The notes beneath the pieces are model-generated. The model ran no database searches. It worked only from the letters and a program-made list of their open reading frames with translations, and had not been told where the DNA came from. 5,423 nucleotides of DNA from an uncultured Bacteroidia bacterium (GTDB lineage: Bacteria > Bacteroidota > Bacteroidia > Bacteroidales > UBA932). This document shows positions 1 to 5,423 of this stretch, piece by piece (within the stretch, counting starts at the first letter, position 1; the number at the start of each line of letters is the position of its first letter). The position numbers and the translations under genes are program-made. The DNA lies in NCBI GenBank assembly GCA_902767355.1, contig CACXHG010000153.1, forward strand, positions 1 to 5,423. Direction: 5' to 3'.

Positions 1-911
1 ACGGCTGTAGCGCCATTGGAATCGAAGGCCATCTGGAAATAATGGCTGCTGTCCAGACCGGGGCCGGTGATGACGCCTTTGCGGGGAGCATAACCCTCTC
101 TGTAGGCCACGCAGGCCAGCACTGTGCCGGTGGACTCGCTGATGCGGCGGCCGGCGAGTATCCCCGCCCCTATAGCCACAGCGTAGTGGTCCAGACAGCC
201 CAGATACAGCGGAGTGCCCTCTTTGAGACCCGCCAGCGAAGCCCCGCGGCCGGTTACATTTCCGGCCAGCGTGCCGGACGGCATCGGGGTGGAAAGCATA
301 TCCTCTTTAAGGCCAAAGGCCTCCAAAGCCTCGGGCCACCAGCGGCCGAGAGCGACATCCAGCATAGCCGTCATAGCGGCGGTGCTGCGGTCGCCCACCC
401 TGCTGCCCGTCAATCCATAGACAAGATAGTCGGAGATGGTCATCACATAGCGCGTCTGGTCCCAAACTAGCGCTTCGTGCTTCTGGAACCAGGCCAGCTT
501 GGAAAGCATAAACTCTTCGTCCAGAGCGATTCCAAGACCGGTCGTCCGGGTGAATCCGGGCGCTGCATCCAGAGCGCGGAGCTTTTCGCACTCGCCCTTG
601 GCGCGATGGTCACACCAGAGGATCAGGGGCGTCAAAGGCACCCCGGCAGCATCCAGCAGCACAAAACTGTTGGCCTGGGAAGAATAGGACACCGCATCTA
701 TGGCCGAAGCCGGAATTCCGGCTTCCGAAAGAGCCTGGGAAATGGCGCCGGAAACTGTCTTCCAGAAATCTGAAACCGACAGTTCACAGCGGTCATTTTC
801 AGACACTTTGAGCACAGATTCACGGCCAAGACCGCACAGGCGGCCATCGGCATCGTAGACACCCGCCTTGAAATAGGTGGTTCCCAGATCTATGCCCAGA
901 TAGCGGCTCAT
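1..911 (-). CDS. FGGY-family carbohydrate kinase, N-terminal 303 residues (3' end beyond window)
   Basis: ATP-dependent cytoplasmic sugar kinase of the FGGY family (xylulokinase, ribulokinase, fuculokinase, glycerol kinase fold). I translated it by hand from ATG 911-909; the frame stays open to position 1 and runs off the window, giving about 60% of a usual ~500-residue protein. Visible landmarks: the first phosphate motif GIDLGTTYFKAG (residues 6-17); SSQANSFVLLD (77-87), matching the GQMHG-type sugar-binding segment of xylulokinases; ILWCDHRA (97-104), the common W-x-D-x-R-A sugar-contact segment; GCLDHYAVAIGAG (238-250) with Asp241 in the position of the catalytic base; and ESTGTV (259-264), the second phosphate motif. 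The start overlaps the stop of the amidase gene by one base (TGATG), so translation is probably coupled. Its substrate cannot be read from sequence; in context a ketose released by the NagB-like enzyme is the natural guess. The FGGY signature region lies outside the window. Confidence 0.93.
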   Translation of the reverse strand, partial: MSRYLGIDLGTTYFKAGVYDADGRLCGLGRESVLKVSENDRCELSVSDFWKTVSGAISQALSEAGIPASAIDAVSYSSQANSFVLLDAAGVPLTPLILWCDHRAKGECEKLRALDAAPGFTRTTGLGIALDEEFMLSKLAWFQKHEALVWDQTRYVMTISDYLVYGLTGSRVGDRSTAAMTAMLDVALGRWWPEALEAFGLKEDMLSTPMPSGTLAGNVTGRGASLAGLKEGTPLYLGCLDHYAVAIGAGILAGRRISESTGTVLACVAYREGYAPRKGVITGPGLDSSHYFQMAFDSNGATA

Positions 912-2233
912 CACTCCAGACCGGCTATAAGTTTTTTGGTTTCGTCCAGCATTATGTAACCGGCGTCAACACTGAAGAAAGAGTTGCCGGACTCGTAGTA
1001 GCGTTTTTCCACAGCCTCGCGGGTCACGACGTAGCCCTGCAGGTCACCGTTGGCATAGCCTATCAGCGAGACATTCTTGAAAGACTCCTTGAGCCAGAGG
1101 CCGAACTCCACGAATACCTCACCCGGCCAGGCGGCATAGCGCCAGGGGCCGACTTTAACGACCTGTATCTCCGCGGGCAGGCAGCTGGCATAGACATCTT
1201 CCAGCTCGCCCTTGGCGGCAAGGGTGGCCAGCAGCAGCGCCTCTTCGCTGCCGAACCAGTCCACCTCTGCGGTGCGGGTTTCGCGCTTGTCGGCTGCGGG
1301 GTCGGCCTTGAGGGTCTCGAAATGGGCCTTTGCCCTGTCGCGGTTGGCCAGCGCCCACTCCACAGTGGGGAAGTCGCGCTTTGGCAGGTTCAGATTCTTT
1401 GAAGCAACAGCCAACGGGAGGCTGCGGTCAAAAATCACCCCCTTGCCCGCTTCGGATATCACGGACGCAGCCACTATCTCTCCCAGGCGCTGCGCTTCGC
1501 TAAAGTTATTGCCGTGGGTCACGTGGCGCGGACTCTGATCGCCGGAGGTGCCTGTGAAATACGCCACAGGGCAGCCTTCGCCCAGAAGCTCTTTGCGCAG
1601 TTTCTCGCGTGTATAGTGAGGGAAATCGGCGCTGCAAAGCTTGGAGTCTTCGTGCAGCACGGTCGGGTGCATGCACACCACCAGCATCGCAGCTATATAT
1701 TTGCCGTCCAAGCCGCGCACCAGCATTGTGGGCACCTGCATGTCCTTGGGCCCTGCAGGGTCGTGGCGGTTGGTGCCAAGGCCGGTGGCATCGCCCATGA
1801 CAAAGCCTATCTCCGCCGGTCTGGCCGCTGCGAAAGCCCTGCAGCCGGCGCTGACGGATTGCTCCACCACGAAGGCCATGTAATTTTTGTCTGCCGGCGG
1901 CACCACAGAGTCGTTGCGGCTGATGACCACGTCGAAGGGCGTGGGCGCCGAGTGGGTGTGCGTCACGGAAACCAGAATGTTTCCGGCCGGCACGCCCGTC
2001 TTGGCTGAGATACCGCTGCGGATGGCGGCGACCTGCGCTTTATTGAGGTACAGTATATCGTGGGAGATGAACATCAGCTGCTCGGAGCCGTTGTCTATAA
2101 AGAGCGCCGTGCAGGTCAGGGGGTCGTGCGCCCCGACGCTCATTCTCTCCACATAGGGATAGCCGTAAAGAAACTGCGAATCCTTGGGGGTAATCTCCCC
2201 GATTGCAGCCCCGGCTTTGAGTGTATTTGTCAT
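911..2233 (-). CDS. Neutral/alkaline non-lysosomal ceramidase-type amidase, short cytoplasmic form
   Basis: A 440-residue zinc-amidase-like protein related to the N-terminal catalytic domain of neutral ceramidases, which cleave N-acyl (amide) bonds. Landmarks that match the Pseudomonas ceramidase active site from memory: an N-terminal AAIGEITP (9-16) like the family's DITGP start; THTHSAP (91-97) supplying two zinc histidines, His92 and His94; CMHPT (187-191) with a third, His189; SGDQSPR (230-236) with Ser234 at the nucleophile position; WPGEVF (369-374) with Glu372; and GDLQGYVVT (396-404) with Tyr401. All key residues therefore seem present. It is much shorter than secreted ceramidases (about 650-780 residues): the C-terminal immunoglobulin-like domain is missing, and no signal peptide is visible (MTNTLKAGAA), so it should be cytoplasmic. 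It starts one base after the NagB-like stop and overlaps the kinase start. Ceramide is an unlikely substrate here; an N-acyl group on an amino sugar or related small molecule fits the operon better, but that is inference. Confidence 0.88.
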   Translation of the reverse strand: MTNTLKAGAAIGEITPKDSQFLYGYPYVERMSVGAHDPLTCTALFIDNGSEQLMFISHDILYLNKAQVAAIRSGISAKTGVPAGNILVSVTHTHSAPTPFDVVISRNDSVVPPADKNYMAFVVEQSVSAGCRAFAAARPAEIGFVMGDATGLGTNRHDPAGPKDMQVPTMLVRGLDGKYIAAMLVVCMHPTVLHEDSKLCSADFPHYTREKLRKELLGEGCPVAYFTGTSGDQSPRHVTHGNNFSEAQRLGEIVAASVISEAGKGVIFDRSLPLAVASKNLNLPKRDFPTVEWALANRDRAKAHFETLKADPAADKRETRTAEVDWFGSEEALLLATLAAKGELEDVYASCLPAEIQVVKVGPWRYAAWPGEVFVEFGLWLKESFKNVSLIGYANGDLQGYVVTREAVEKRYYESGNSFFSVDAGYIMLDETKKLIAGLE

Positions 2234-2234
2234 A

Positions 2235-3167
2235 CTAATATTCGTTTACCCAGTCAGGTTCTATATTCTTTGCGATGGTTTCGGACACGAATACGCTTGT
2301 GGGAACAGTCTGCATTATGCTCTCGGGGATGCGGGGGCTCACTGGGCCGTGCAGCACCAGACGGGTGGTGAAGCGCTGCCATGCAGAGCTTGTGCCATGG
2401 ATGGTAATGGCGTGAGTGTCGTTGCGGTAGCGGGCGGCAAGCACGTCGCGCGGACCGATGGTGGCGGCTTTGGGCGGCACTGCGGCCAGGTTGCCGCTAA
2501 GGCCGAAGGCGCCGTGCAGGGAGTTCTGAGCCAGGGTGAAGGGGCTCAGGGTGCAGATGCGGGCACCCATTTGCTTCCACTCTTCAAGAGAACCCTGGAA
2601 CTCGGGGGCGTCGGGCTCGATGAAGGCCAGGTGGCCTGTCCAGCCGGGACCTGCATACACGATGTCGGCCTCGCCGGCATCCTCTATCATCTTGCTGTAG
2701 TCATTGATGTTCTTGTTGGTGAAGCCTACGAAATGGCTGCGCTCCGGGCGGAGTTTCTCGTCCAGCTCATAGTAGAAATTGTGCAGCATGGCATAGGTGA
2801 AACCGCACTCCCAGTCTTCCGGGGCGATGTTGCCGTCCTGGTCTGCATACTCGTCCATCGCAAAGGCATAGAGGTTGTGGCAGTCAATCTTGAGGGCATT
2901 GCACATGCGCGCCACATAGCGGTAGGTGGTCACGGGGTTGGGCAGAATCATCACCACCTTCTTTCCCGTGTCGGAGGATTCCTTGAGACGGCGCACCATA
3001 TCTTCAATCATGAAGTGCTCTACGGATGCATCGGGCACTACCCGGATCTTGTAATCGGGGTTGGGATGCTTCTCCATATCTTCCCTACGGATGGCTGCGA
3101 CGCGGTCTATGACTTCCTTGTCTCTGAAAGGGACCCATTGAGAGGGCTGGTACACAAAATTTGACAT
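2235..3167 (-). CDS. NagB-like amino sugar deaminase/isomerase, divergent phosphate site
   Basis: 310-residue member of the glucosamine-6-phosphate deaminase / 6-phosphogluconolactonase fold. NagB proper turns glucosamine-6-phosphate into fructose-6-phosphate and ammonia. Conserved here: FAMDEY (102-107), matching NMDEY with catalytic Asp72 of E. coli NagB (here Asp105); GHLAFIEP (178-185), matching GHIAFNEP, with His179 (His143) and Glu184 (Glu148); and ATIGPRDVLAA (235-245), matching LTVGVGTLLDA. Unlike NagB, the phosphate loop LPTGGTPMTTY is reduced to LPNPVTTY (75-82), Arg172 aligns with Leu217 in QNSLHG, Lys208 with Ser261 in HGTSSAW, and Asp141 with Thr177 in GWTGH. An extra ~40 residues precede the segment that aligns with the E. 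coli N-terminus. The fold call is firm, the reaction is probably deamination with isomerisation, but a 6-phosphorylated substrate is doubtful; databases are likely to label it glucosamine-6-phosphate deaminase or isomerase. It lies 12 bases after the nagA-like gene and one base before the amidase. No Shine-Dalgarno precedes the ATG. Confidence 0.88.
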   Translation of the reverse strand: MSNFVYQPSQWVPFRDKEVIDRVAAIRREDMEKHPNPDYKIRVVPDASVEHFMIEDMVRRLKESSDTGKKVVMILPNPVTTYRYVARMCNALKIDCHNLYAFAMDEYADQDGNIAPEDWECGFTYAMLHNFYYELDEKLRPERSHFVGFTNKNINDYSKMIEDAGEADIVYAGPGWTGHLAFIEPDAPEFQGSLEEWKQMGARICTLSPFTLAQNSLHGAFGLSGNLAAVPPKAATIGPRDVLAARYRNDTHAITIHGTSSAWQRFTTRLVLHGPVSPRIPESIMQTVPTSVFVSETIAKNIEPDWVNEY

Positions 3168-3179
3168 AAGACTGATTGG

Positions 3180-4337
3180 TTATTTAGGGTTATTATAATA
3201 TTCTTTTCCTGATATCCAGGTGCTCACCACCTCCAGATTGCTGTCCAGCACCACGAAATCGGCGTCGTAGCCGGGAGCGAGCAGACCCTTGCGGTCCTGC
3301 ACTCCCAGCACGCAGGCGGGGTTGTAGCTGAGCATCCTGCTGGCTTCGGCAATGCTCACGTCCAGCATCTTGACGGCGTTGCGCAGGGCCACGTCCAGGG
3401 TCAGGCCGCTGCCTGCCAGGGTGTGGTCTCTGGTGCTGCGGGCGGGCGCTCCGGGATAGTCGAAGACTATGTCTCCCATATTGCCGAAGGTATAGGTTCC
3501 CGGAGGGAAACCGGCACCTACATTGGCGTCGGTTATAAGGCACACCTTGCCGGGGCCGCTCTGTTTGGCCACCATAGCCATCTTGACGGCTATCGGATCG
3601 ACATGCACGCCGTCCAGGATGAAATCCACGCTCACGCGCTGATCGGCCAGCACGGCCTCAACAATGCCGCTGGGGCGCACGCCCGGCTCGCTCACCGGCG
3701 GGCAGGGGAACACGTCGTAGAAGTGGGTGCAGTGGCGGGCGCCGGCCGCAATGGCCGCCTGAGTCTGCTGCACGTTTGCGGCAGTATGGGTCATGAACAC
3801 GGGGGTATCGCCCTCGGCCATGATCGGGATGAGGTCGCATATACCCTCGACATCGGGCGAAACGCTGAAGATGGCCTTGTACGGCTTGGCAGCCTCTATC
3901 AGGGCGCGCACGCGGTCCGCCCCGCCGCCGCCGATGGCGTCTTTATTGAAGGCTCCGGTCAGCGCCAGGAAGGGTCCCTCCAGATGGAAGCCCAGAATGT
4001 GGGTACCTTCCGGCGAAGTTGCCGCCAAAGTCTTCAGGAAAGCTGCATCCTGCCCCATGGGGCTTGGCGAAACGGTGGGCAGAAAGCCGGTCACGCCATA
4101 TTTAGGCAGCGTGCGGCACATGCCGGCCAGGGCCTCGGGGCCGTCGTCCACCAGGAAGTCGTGGATGCCGTGGATGTGCAGGTCTATGAATCCCGGCACT
4201 ATGTAGCAGTGGGCGTAAGTCTCAACCTCGCACTGCGGCTGCTCCAGCGTGATATCGGCGATCTTGCCGCCGTCCAGCACCAGAAAGCCGGAGACCAGGC
4301 CCTTTTCGGTAACTATCTTGGCTCTTAAAGCTTTCAT
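3180..4337 (-). CDS. nagA: NagA-like N-acetyl amino sugar deacetylase (amidohydrolase superfamily)
   Basis: 385-residue metal-dependent amidohydrolase, the normal length for N-acetylglucosamine-6-phosphate deacetylase, which removes acetate from GlcNAc-6-P in the cytoplasm. Visible motifs in order: PGFIDLHIHG (48-57) with the HxH pair His54/His56; GFHLEGPFL (116-124) with metal ligand Glu120; FMTHTAAN (181-188) with His184 aligned to E. coli His195; CTHFYDVFP (203-211) with His205 aligned to His216; LDGVHVDP (241-248) with substrate-contact His245; CLITDANVGAG (266-276) with catalytic Asp270; and LAGSGLTLDVALRN (307-320) near the C-terminus. The catalytic core is intact. Differences: the HLYNAMP segment is HFYDVFP, and the REPG segment whose arginine (E. 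coli Arg227) touches the substrate phosphate is SEPG (Ser216). The true substrate may thus be another N-acetyl amino sugar, possibly without phosphate; the symbol marks the family only. It begins three bases after the aldolase stop. Confidence 0.9.
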   Translation of the reverse strand: MKALRAKIVTEKGLVSGFLVLDGGKIADITLEQPQCEVETYAHCYIVPGFIDLHIHGIHDFLVDDGPEALAGMCRTLPKYGVTGFLPTVSPSPMGQDAAFLKTLAATSPEGTHILGFHLEGPFLALTGAFNKDAIGGGGADRVRALIEAAKPYKAIFSVSPDVEGICDLIPIMAEGDTPVFMTHTAANVQQTQAAIAAGARHCTHFYDVFPCPPVSEPGVRPSGIVEAVLADQRVSVDFILDGVHVDPIAVKMAMVAKQSGPGKVCLITDANVGAGFPPGTYTFGNMGDIVFDYPGAPARSTRDHTLAGSGLTLDVALRNAVKMLDVSIAEASRMLSYNPACVLGVQDRKGLLAPGYDADFVVLDSNLEVVSTWISGKEYYNNPK

Positions 4338-4340
4338 TGA

Positions 4341-5126
4341 CTATCGTCCGGTCAGTTTATGATAATCTTCCAGTATCTTCTCGCAATAAGCTCCGACGCC
4401 GACTACATCTGCGCCCATGCTTATGAAGTTGTAGCCCAGGTCTATCAGCTCGGCCGCATTCTGGGCGCTGCCGGTGGTGCCGGCGAATTTGCCGTTTTTG
4501 CGTGCCAATTCGGCCACACGCTTGCGGGTCTGCTTGAGCAGCGGATTGCTGAAATTGAGCGGGTCGCCTATGCCCTGGCTGAAATCGGCCGGGCCGAAGA
4601 AAAGCATGTCGTAGCCCGGGAGAGCGGCTATGGCCTCCAGCTCCTCCACCGGCTCGGGGTCTTCTATCTGAAGCACGGTAAAGCGCTGCTCGTTAGCCTG
4701 CTGCATATATTTGGCGCCGTCCAGCAGGCAATATGCGCCGTCGGCGTTACCGCCGTCTATGGGACGCCTGCCCACCGGATGGAACTTGGTGTAATAGACT
4801 ATCTGCTTGGCTTCTTCGAGGCTCATCACATGCGGCACCATGATGCCGGTGGCGTCCATCTCGAAGGGTTTGATGAGATTGCTGTACGGGCCGCGGGAAA
4901 CTCTGACCATGGTGTCGGCGCCATAGGCCTTGCCGGCCAGTATCTGCGCCTTTATGTCCTGCCAGCCGTTCACGCAGTGCTCACGGTCCAGCCAGAGGCA
5001 GTCGAAGCCCGAAAGGGCGACTATCTCGGCCACCTCCATGCACGAAGTGTTGATTTTGAAGCAGGTGGCAACCTTGCCTGCCCTGAGTTTTTCAAGCACG
5101 CGGCTTGTGCGCATAGAATCGATCAT
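4341..5126 (-). CDS. HpcH/HpaI-family class II pyruvate aldolase
   Basis: 261-residue TIM-barrel aldolase of the HpcH/HpaI family (HpaI, GarL, RhmA relatives), which uses a divalent metal to split or form the bond between pyruvate and an aldehyde in 2-oxo-3-deoxy acids; usual length is 250-270. Motifs: FDCLWLDREHCVN (41-53) with catalytic His50 (E. coli HpaI His45); MVRV (73-76) with Arg75 (Arg70), which binds the pyruvate carboxylate; VLQIEDPE (151-158) with metal ligand Glu155; and FFGPADFSQ (176-184) with metal ligand Asp181. The segment HPVGRRPIDGGNADG (116-130) replaces the PPAGIRGVG stretch of HpaI, suggesting a separate subgroup with its own aldehyde. The start chosen (MIDSMRTS) lies 12 bases after the transporter stop in an AT-rich stretch without Shine-Dalgarno; the second ATG at 5114-5112 is a possible alternative and would cost four residues. 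The aldehyde partner is unknown; an amino sugar would fit the next genes. Confidence 0.92.
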   Translation of the reverse strand: MIDSMRTSRVLEKLRAGKVATCFKINTSCMEVAEIVALSGFDCLWLDREHCVNGWQDIKAQILAGKAYGADTMVRVSRGPYSNLIKPFEMDATGIMVPHVMSLEEAKQIVYYTKFHPVGRRPIDGGNADGAYCLLDGAKYMQQANEQRFTVLQIEDPEPVEELEAIAALPGYDMLFFGPADFSQGIGDPLNFSNPLLKQTRKRVAELARKNGKFAGTTGSAQNAAELIDLGYNFISMGADVVGVGAYCEKILEDYHKLTGR

Positions 5127-5138
5127 AGGTATTTATTT

Positions 5139-5423
5139 TTATTGATTATCTTTCTTTTTTACTGAACGTTTGATCAGTATAAGGAACACAACGCTGGCCA
5201 GGGCCGTGAGGGATACCACCTGCAGTATCAGGCTCATATCCACGCTGCGGTCGCGCAGCACGCCTATCACATACACGCCCAGCCCGCCGATGACGGTGGT
5301 GAACATGTTCATCATGCCATAGGCTGTGGCACGGTAGCGGCTGTCGGTTGTAGCCACGATGATGGGCATAAGGTTGGTATCCACAAACATCCGGCTGATG
5401 CCATATACCACCATAAAGCCCAC
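5139..5423 (-). CDS. Major facilitator superfamily transporter, C-terminal 94 residues (5' end beyond window)
   Basis: The frame is open from the right edge to TAA at 5141-5139, and most of the gene lies outside the window. Three hydrophobic stretches are visible, at about fragment residues 2-23, 32-56 and 63-85, consistent with the last three helices of a 12-helix MFS carrier. YRATAYGMMNM (30-40) matches the R-x-T-A-x-G signature at the start of the penultimate helix pair in sugar and sugar-phosphate/anion carriers, and the protein ends in a basic tail, IKRSVKKKDNQ, expected on the cytoplasmic side. The leading GTG at 5423-5421 is almost surely an internal valine codon and not a start. Position just ahead of the catabolic enzymes suggests an inner-membrane importer of the pathway substrate, as NanT is for sialic acid; the substrate itself cannot be read from this fragment. 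Confidence 0.85.
   Translation of the reverse strand: MGFMVVYGISRMFVDTNLMPIIVATTDSRYRATAYGMMNMFTTVIGGLGVYVIGVLRDRSVDMSLILQVVSLTALASVVFLILIKRSVKKKDNQ

Larger units (their letters stand above)
1..5423 (-). other. Six-gene co-directional operon segment
   Basis: All six genes share a strand and frame-end to frame-start distances are 12 (5127-5138), 3 (4338-4340), 12 (3168-3179), 1 (2234) and -1 (base 911 shared). Such spacing leaves no room for internal promoters or terminators outside coding sequence, so transcription very likely starts beyond the right edge and continues past the left edge. No regulator gene is present. Of the five visible starts, four have no Shine-Dalgarno-like sequence; several are preceded by A/T-rich bases, notably before the aldolase and, further upstream, before the NagB-like gene. 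That is common in Bacteroidota. Confidence 0.85.

Noticed and set aside
42..773. Plus-strand frames and a minus-strand frame (591-307) across the left end
   Set aside because: The continuous minus-strand kinase frame 911-1 explains the region with all FGGY motifs in order; the other frames yield low-complexity Arg/Ala/Ser-rich translations.
914..917. GGAG just before the kinase ATG as a Shine-Dalgarno
   Set aside because: It is only two bases from the ATG, too close for function, and forms the last codons of the amidase gene; no other start in the window has such a motif.
911..2233. A sphingolipid-degrading ceramidase
   Set aside because: No signal peptide, no C-terminal domain and a sugar-catabolic operon make ceramide an unlikely substrate, although the catalytic residues match the family.
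2184..3164. Long plus-strand open frame (326 codons) opposite the NagB-like gene; similar ones at 3423-4328 and 4359-5165
   Set aside because: They mirror well-supported minus-strand genes with intact family motifs, their translations show no recognisable domain, and long antisense frames are common opposite GC-rich, codon-biased genes.
3168..3182. A terminator or hairpin between the nagA-like and nagB-like genes
   Set aside because: The gap is 12 bases and contains no inverted repeat followed by a T-run in either direction.
5127..5165. AT-rich stretch between transporter and aldolase as an internal promoter
   Set aside because: No TTTG -33 or TAnnTTTG -7 element typical of Bacteroidota, nor a clear -35/-10 pair, is visible on the minus strand; it is simply the transporter's lysine-rich tail plus a 12-base spacer.

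Overview
The window is one strand-coherent block. Every convincing gene lies on the minus strand, so the reading order runs from the right edge to the left. In that order they are: the C-terminal end of a major facilitator transporter (5423-5139, cut by the window edge); an HpcH/HpaI-family class II pyruvate aldolase (5126-4341); a NagA-like N-acetyl amino sugar deacetylase (4337-3180); a NagB-like amino sugar deaminase/isomerase (3167-2235); a short cytoplasmic neutral-ceramidase-type amidase (2233-911); and the first 303 residues of an FGGY carbohydrate kinase (911-1, cut by the window edge). The gaps between them are 12, 3, 12 and 1 bases, and the last pair overlaps by one base in TGATG. 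This is almost certainly one transcript. No gap exceeds 12 bases, and I see no promoter, terminator, RNA gene, mobile element, repeat or CRISPR array.

Organism: the DNA is fairly GC-rich by eye, while the few bases before the starts are often AT-rich. Four of the five visible starts lack any Shine-Dalgarno-like sequence, and the fifth has only a chance GGAG inside the preceding gene, too close to the ATG. Leaderless-looking, SD-poor starts together with this gene mix suggest a Bacteroidota member, perhaps a moderately GC-rich gut or rumen Bacteroidales such as an Alistipes relative. This is an inference from style; there is no marker gene here.

How the genes may work together: a transporter, a pyruvate-type aldolase, an N-deacetylase, an amino sugar deaminase and a sugar kinase mirror the logic of sialic acid catabolism (NanT, NanA, NagA, NagB, NanK), but with different families at the aldolase and kinase steps. 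The most informative detail is that the NagB-like protein keeps its catalytic acid/base residues but appears to have lost all three elements that hold the 6-phosphate in E. coli NagB. The NagA-like protein has also replaced the phosphate-contacting arginine. My reading is that the pathway handles a non-phosphorylated, possibly 6-deoxy, N-acylated amino sugar and phosphorylates late, through the FGGY kinase. The ceramidase-family amidase may remove a second N-acyl group. This is a hypothesis built on residue comparisons made from memory; no substrate is proven by the sequence.
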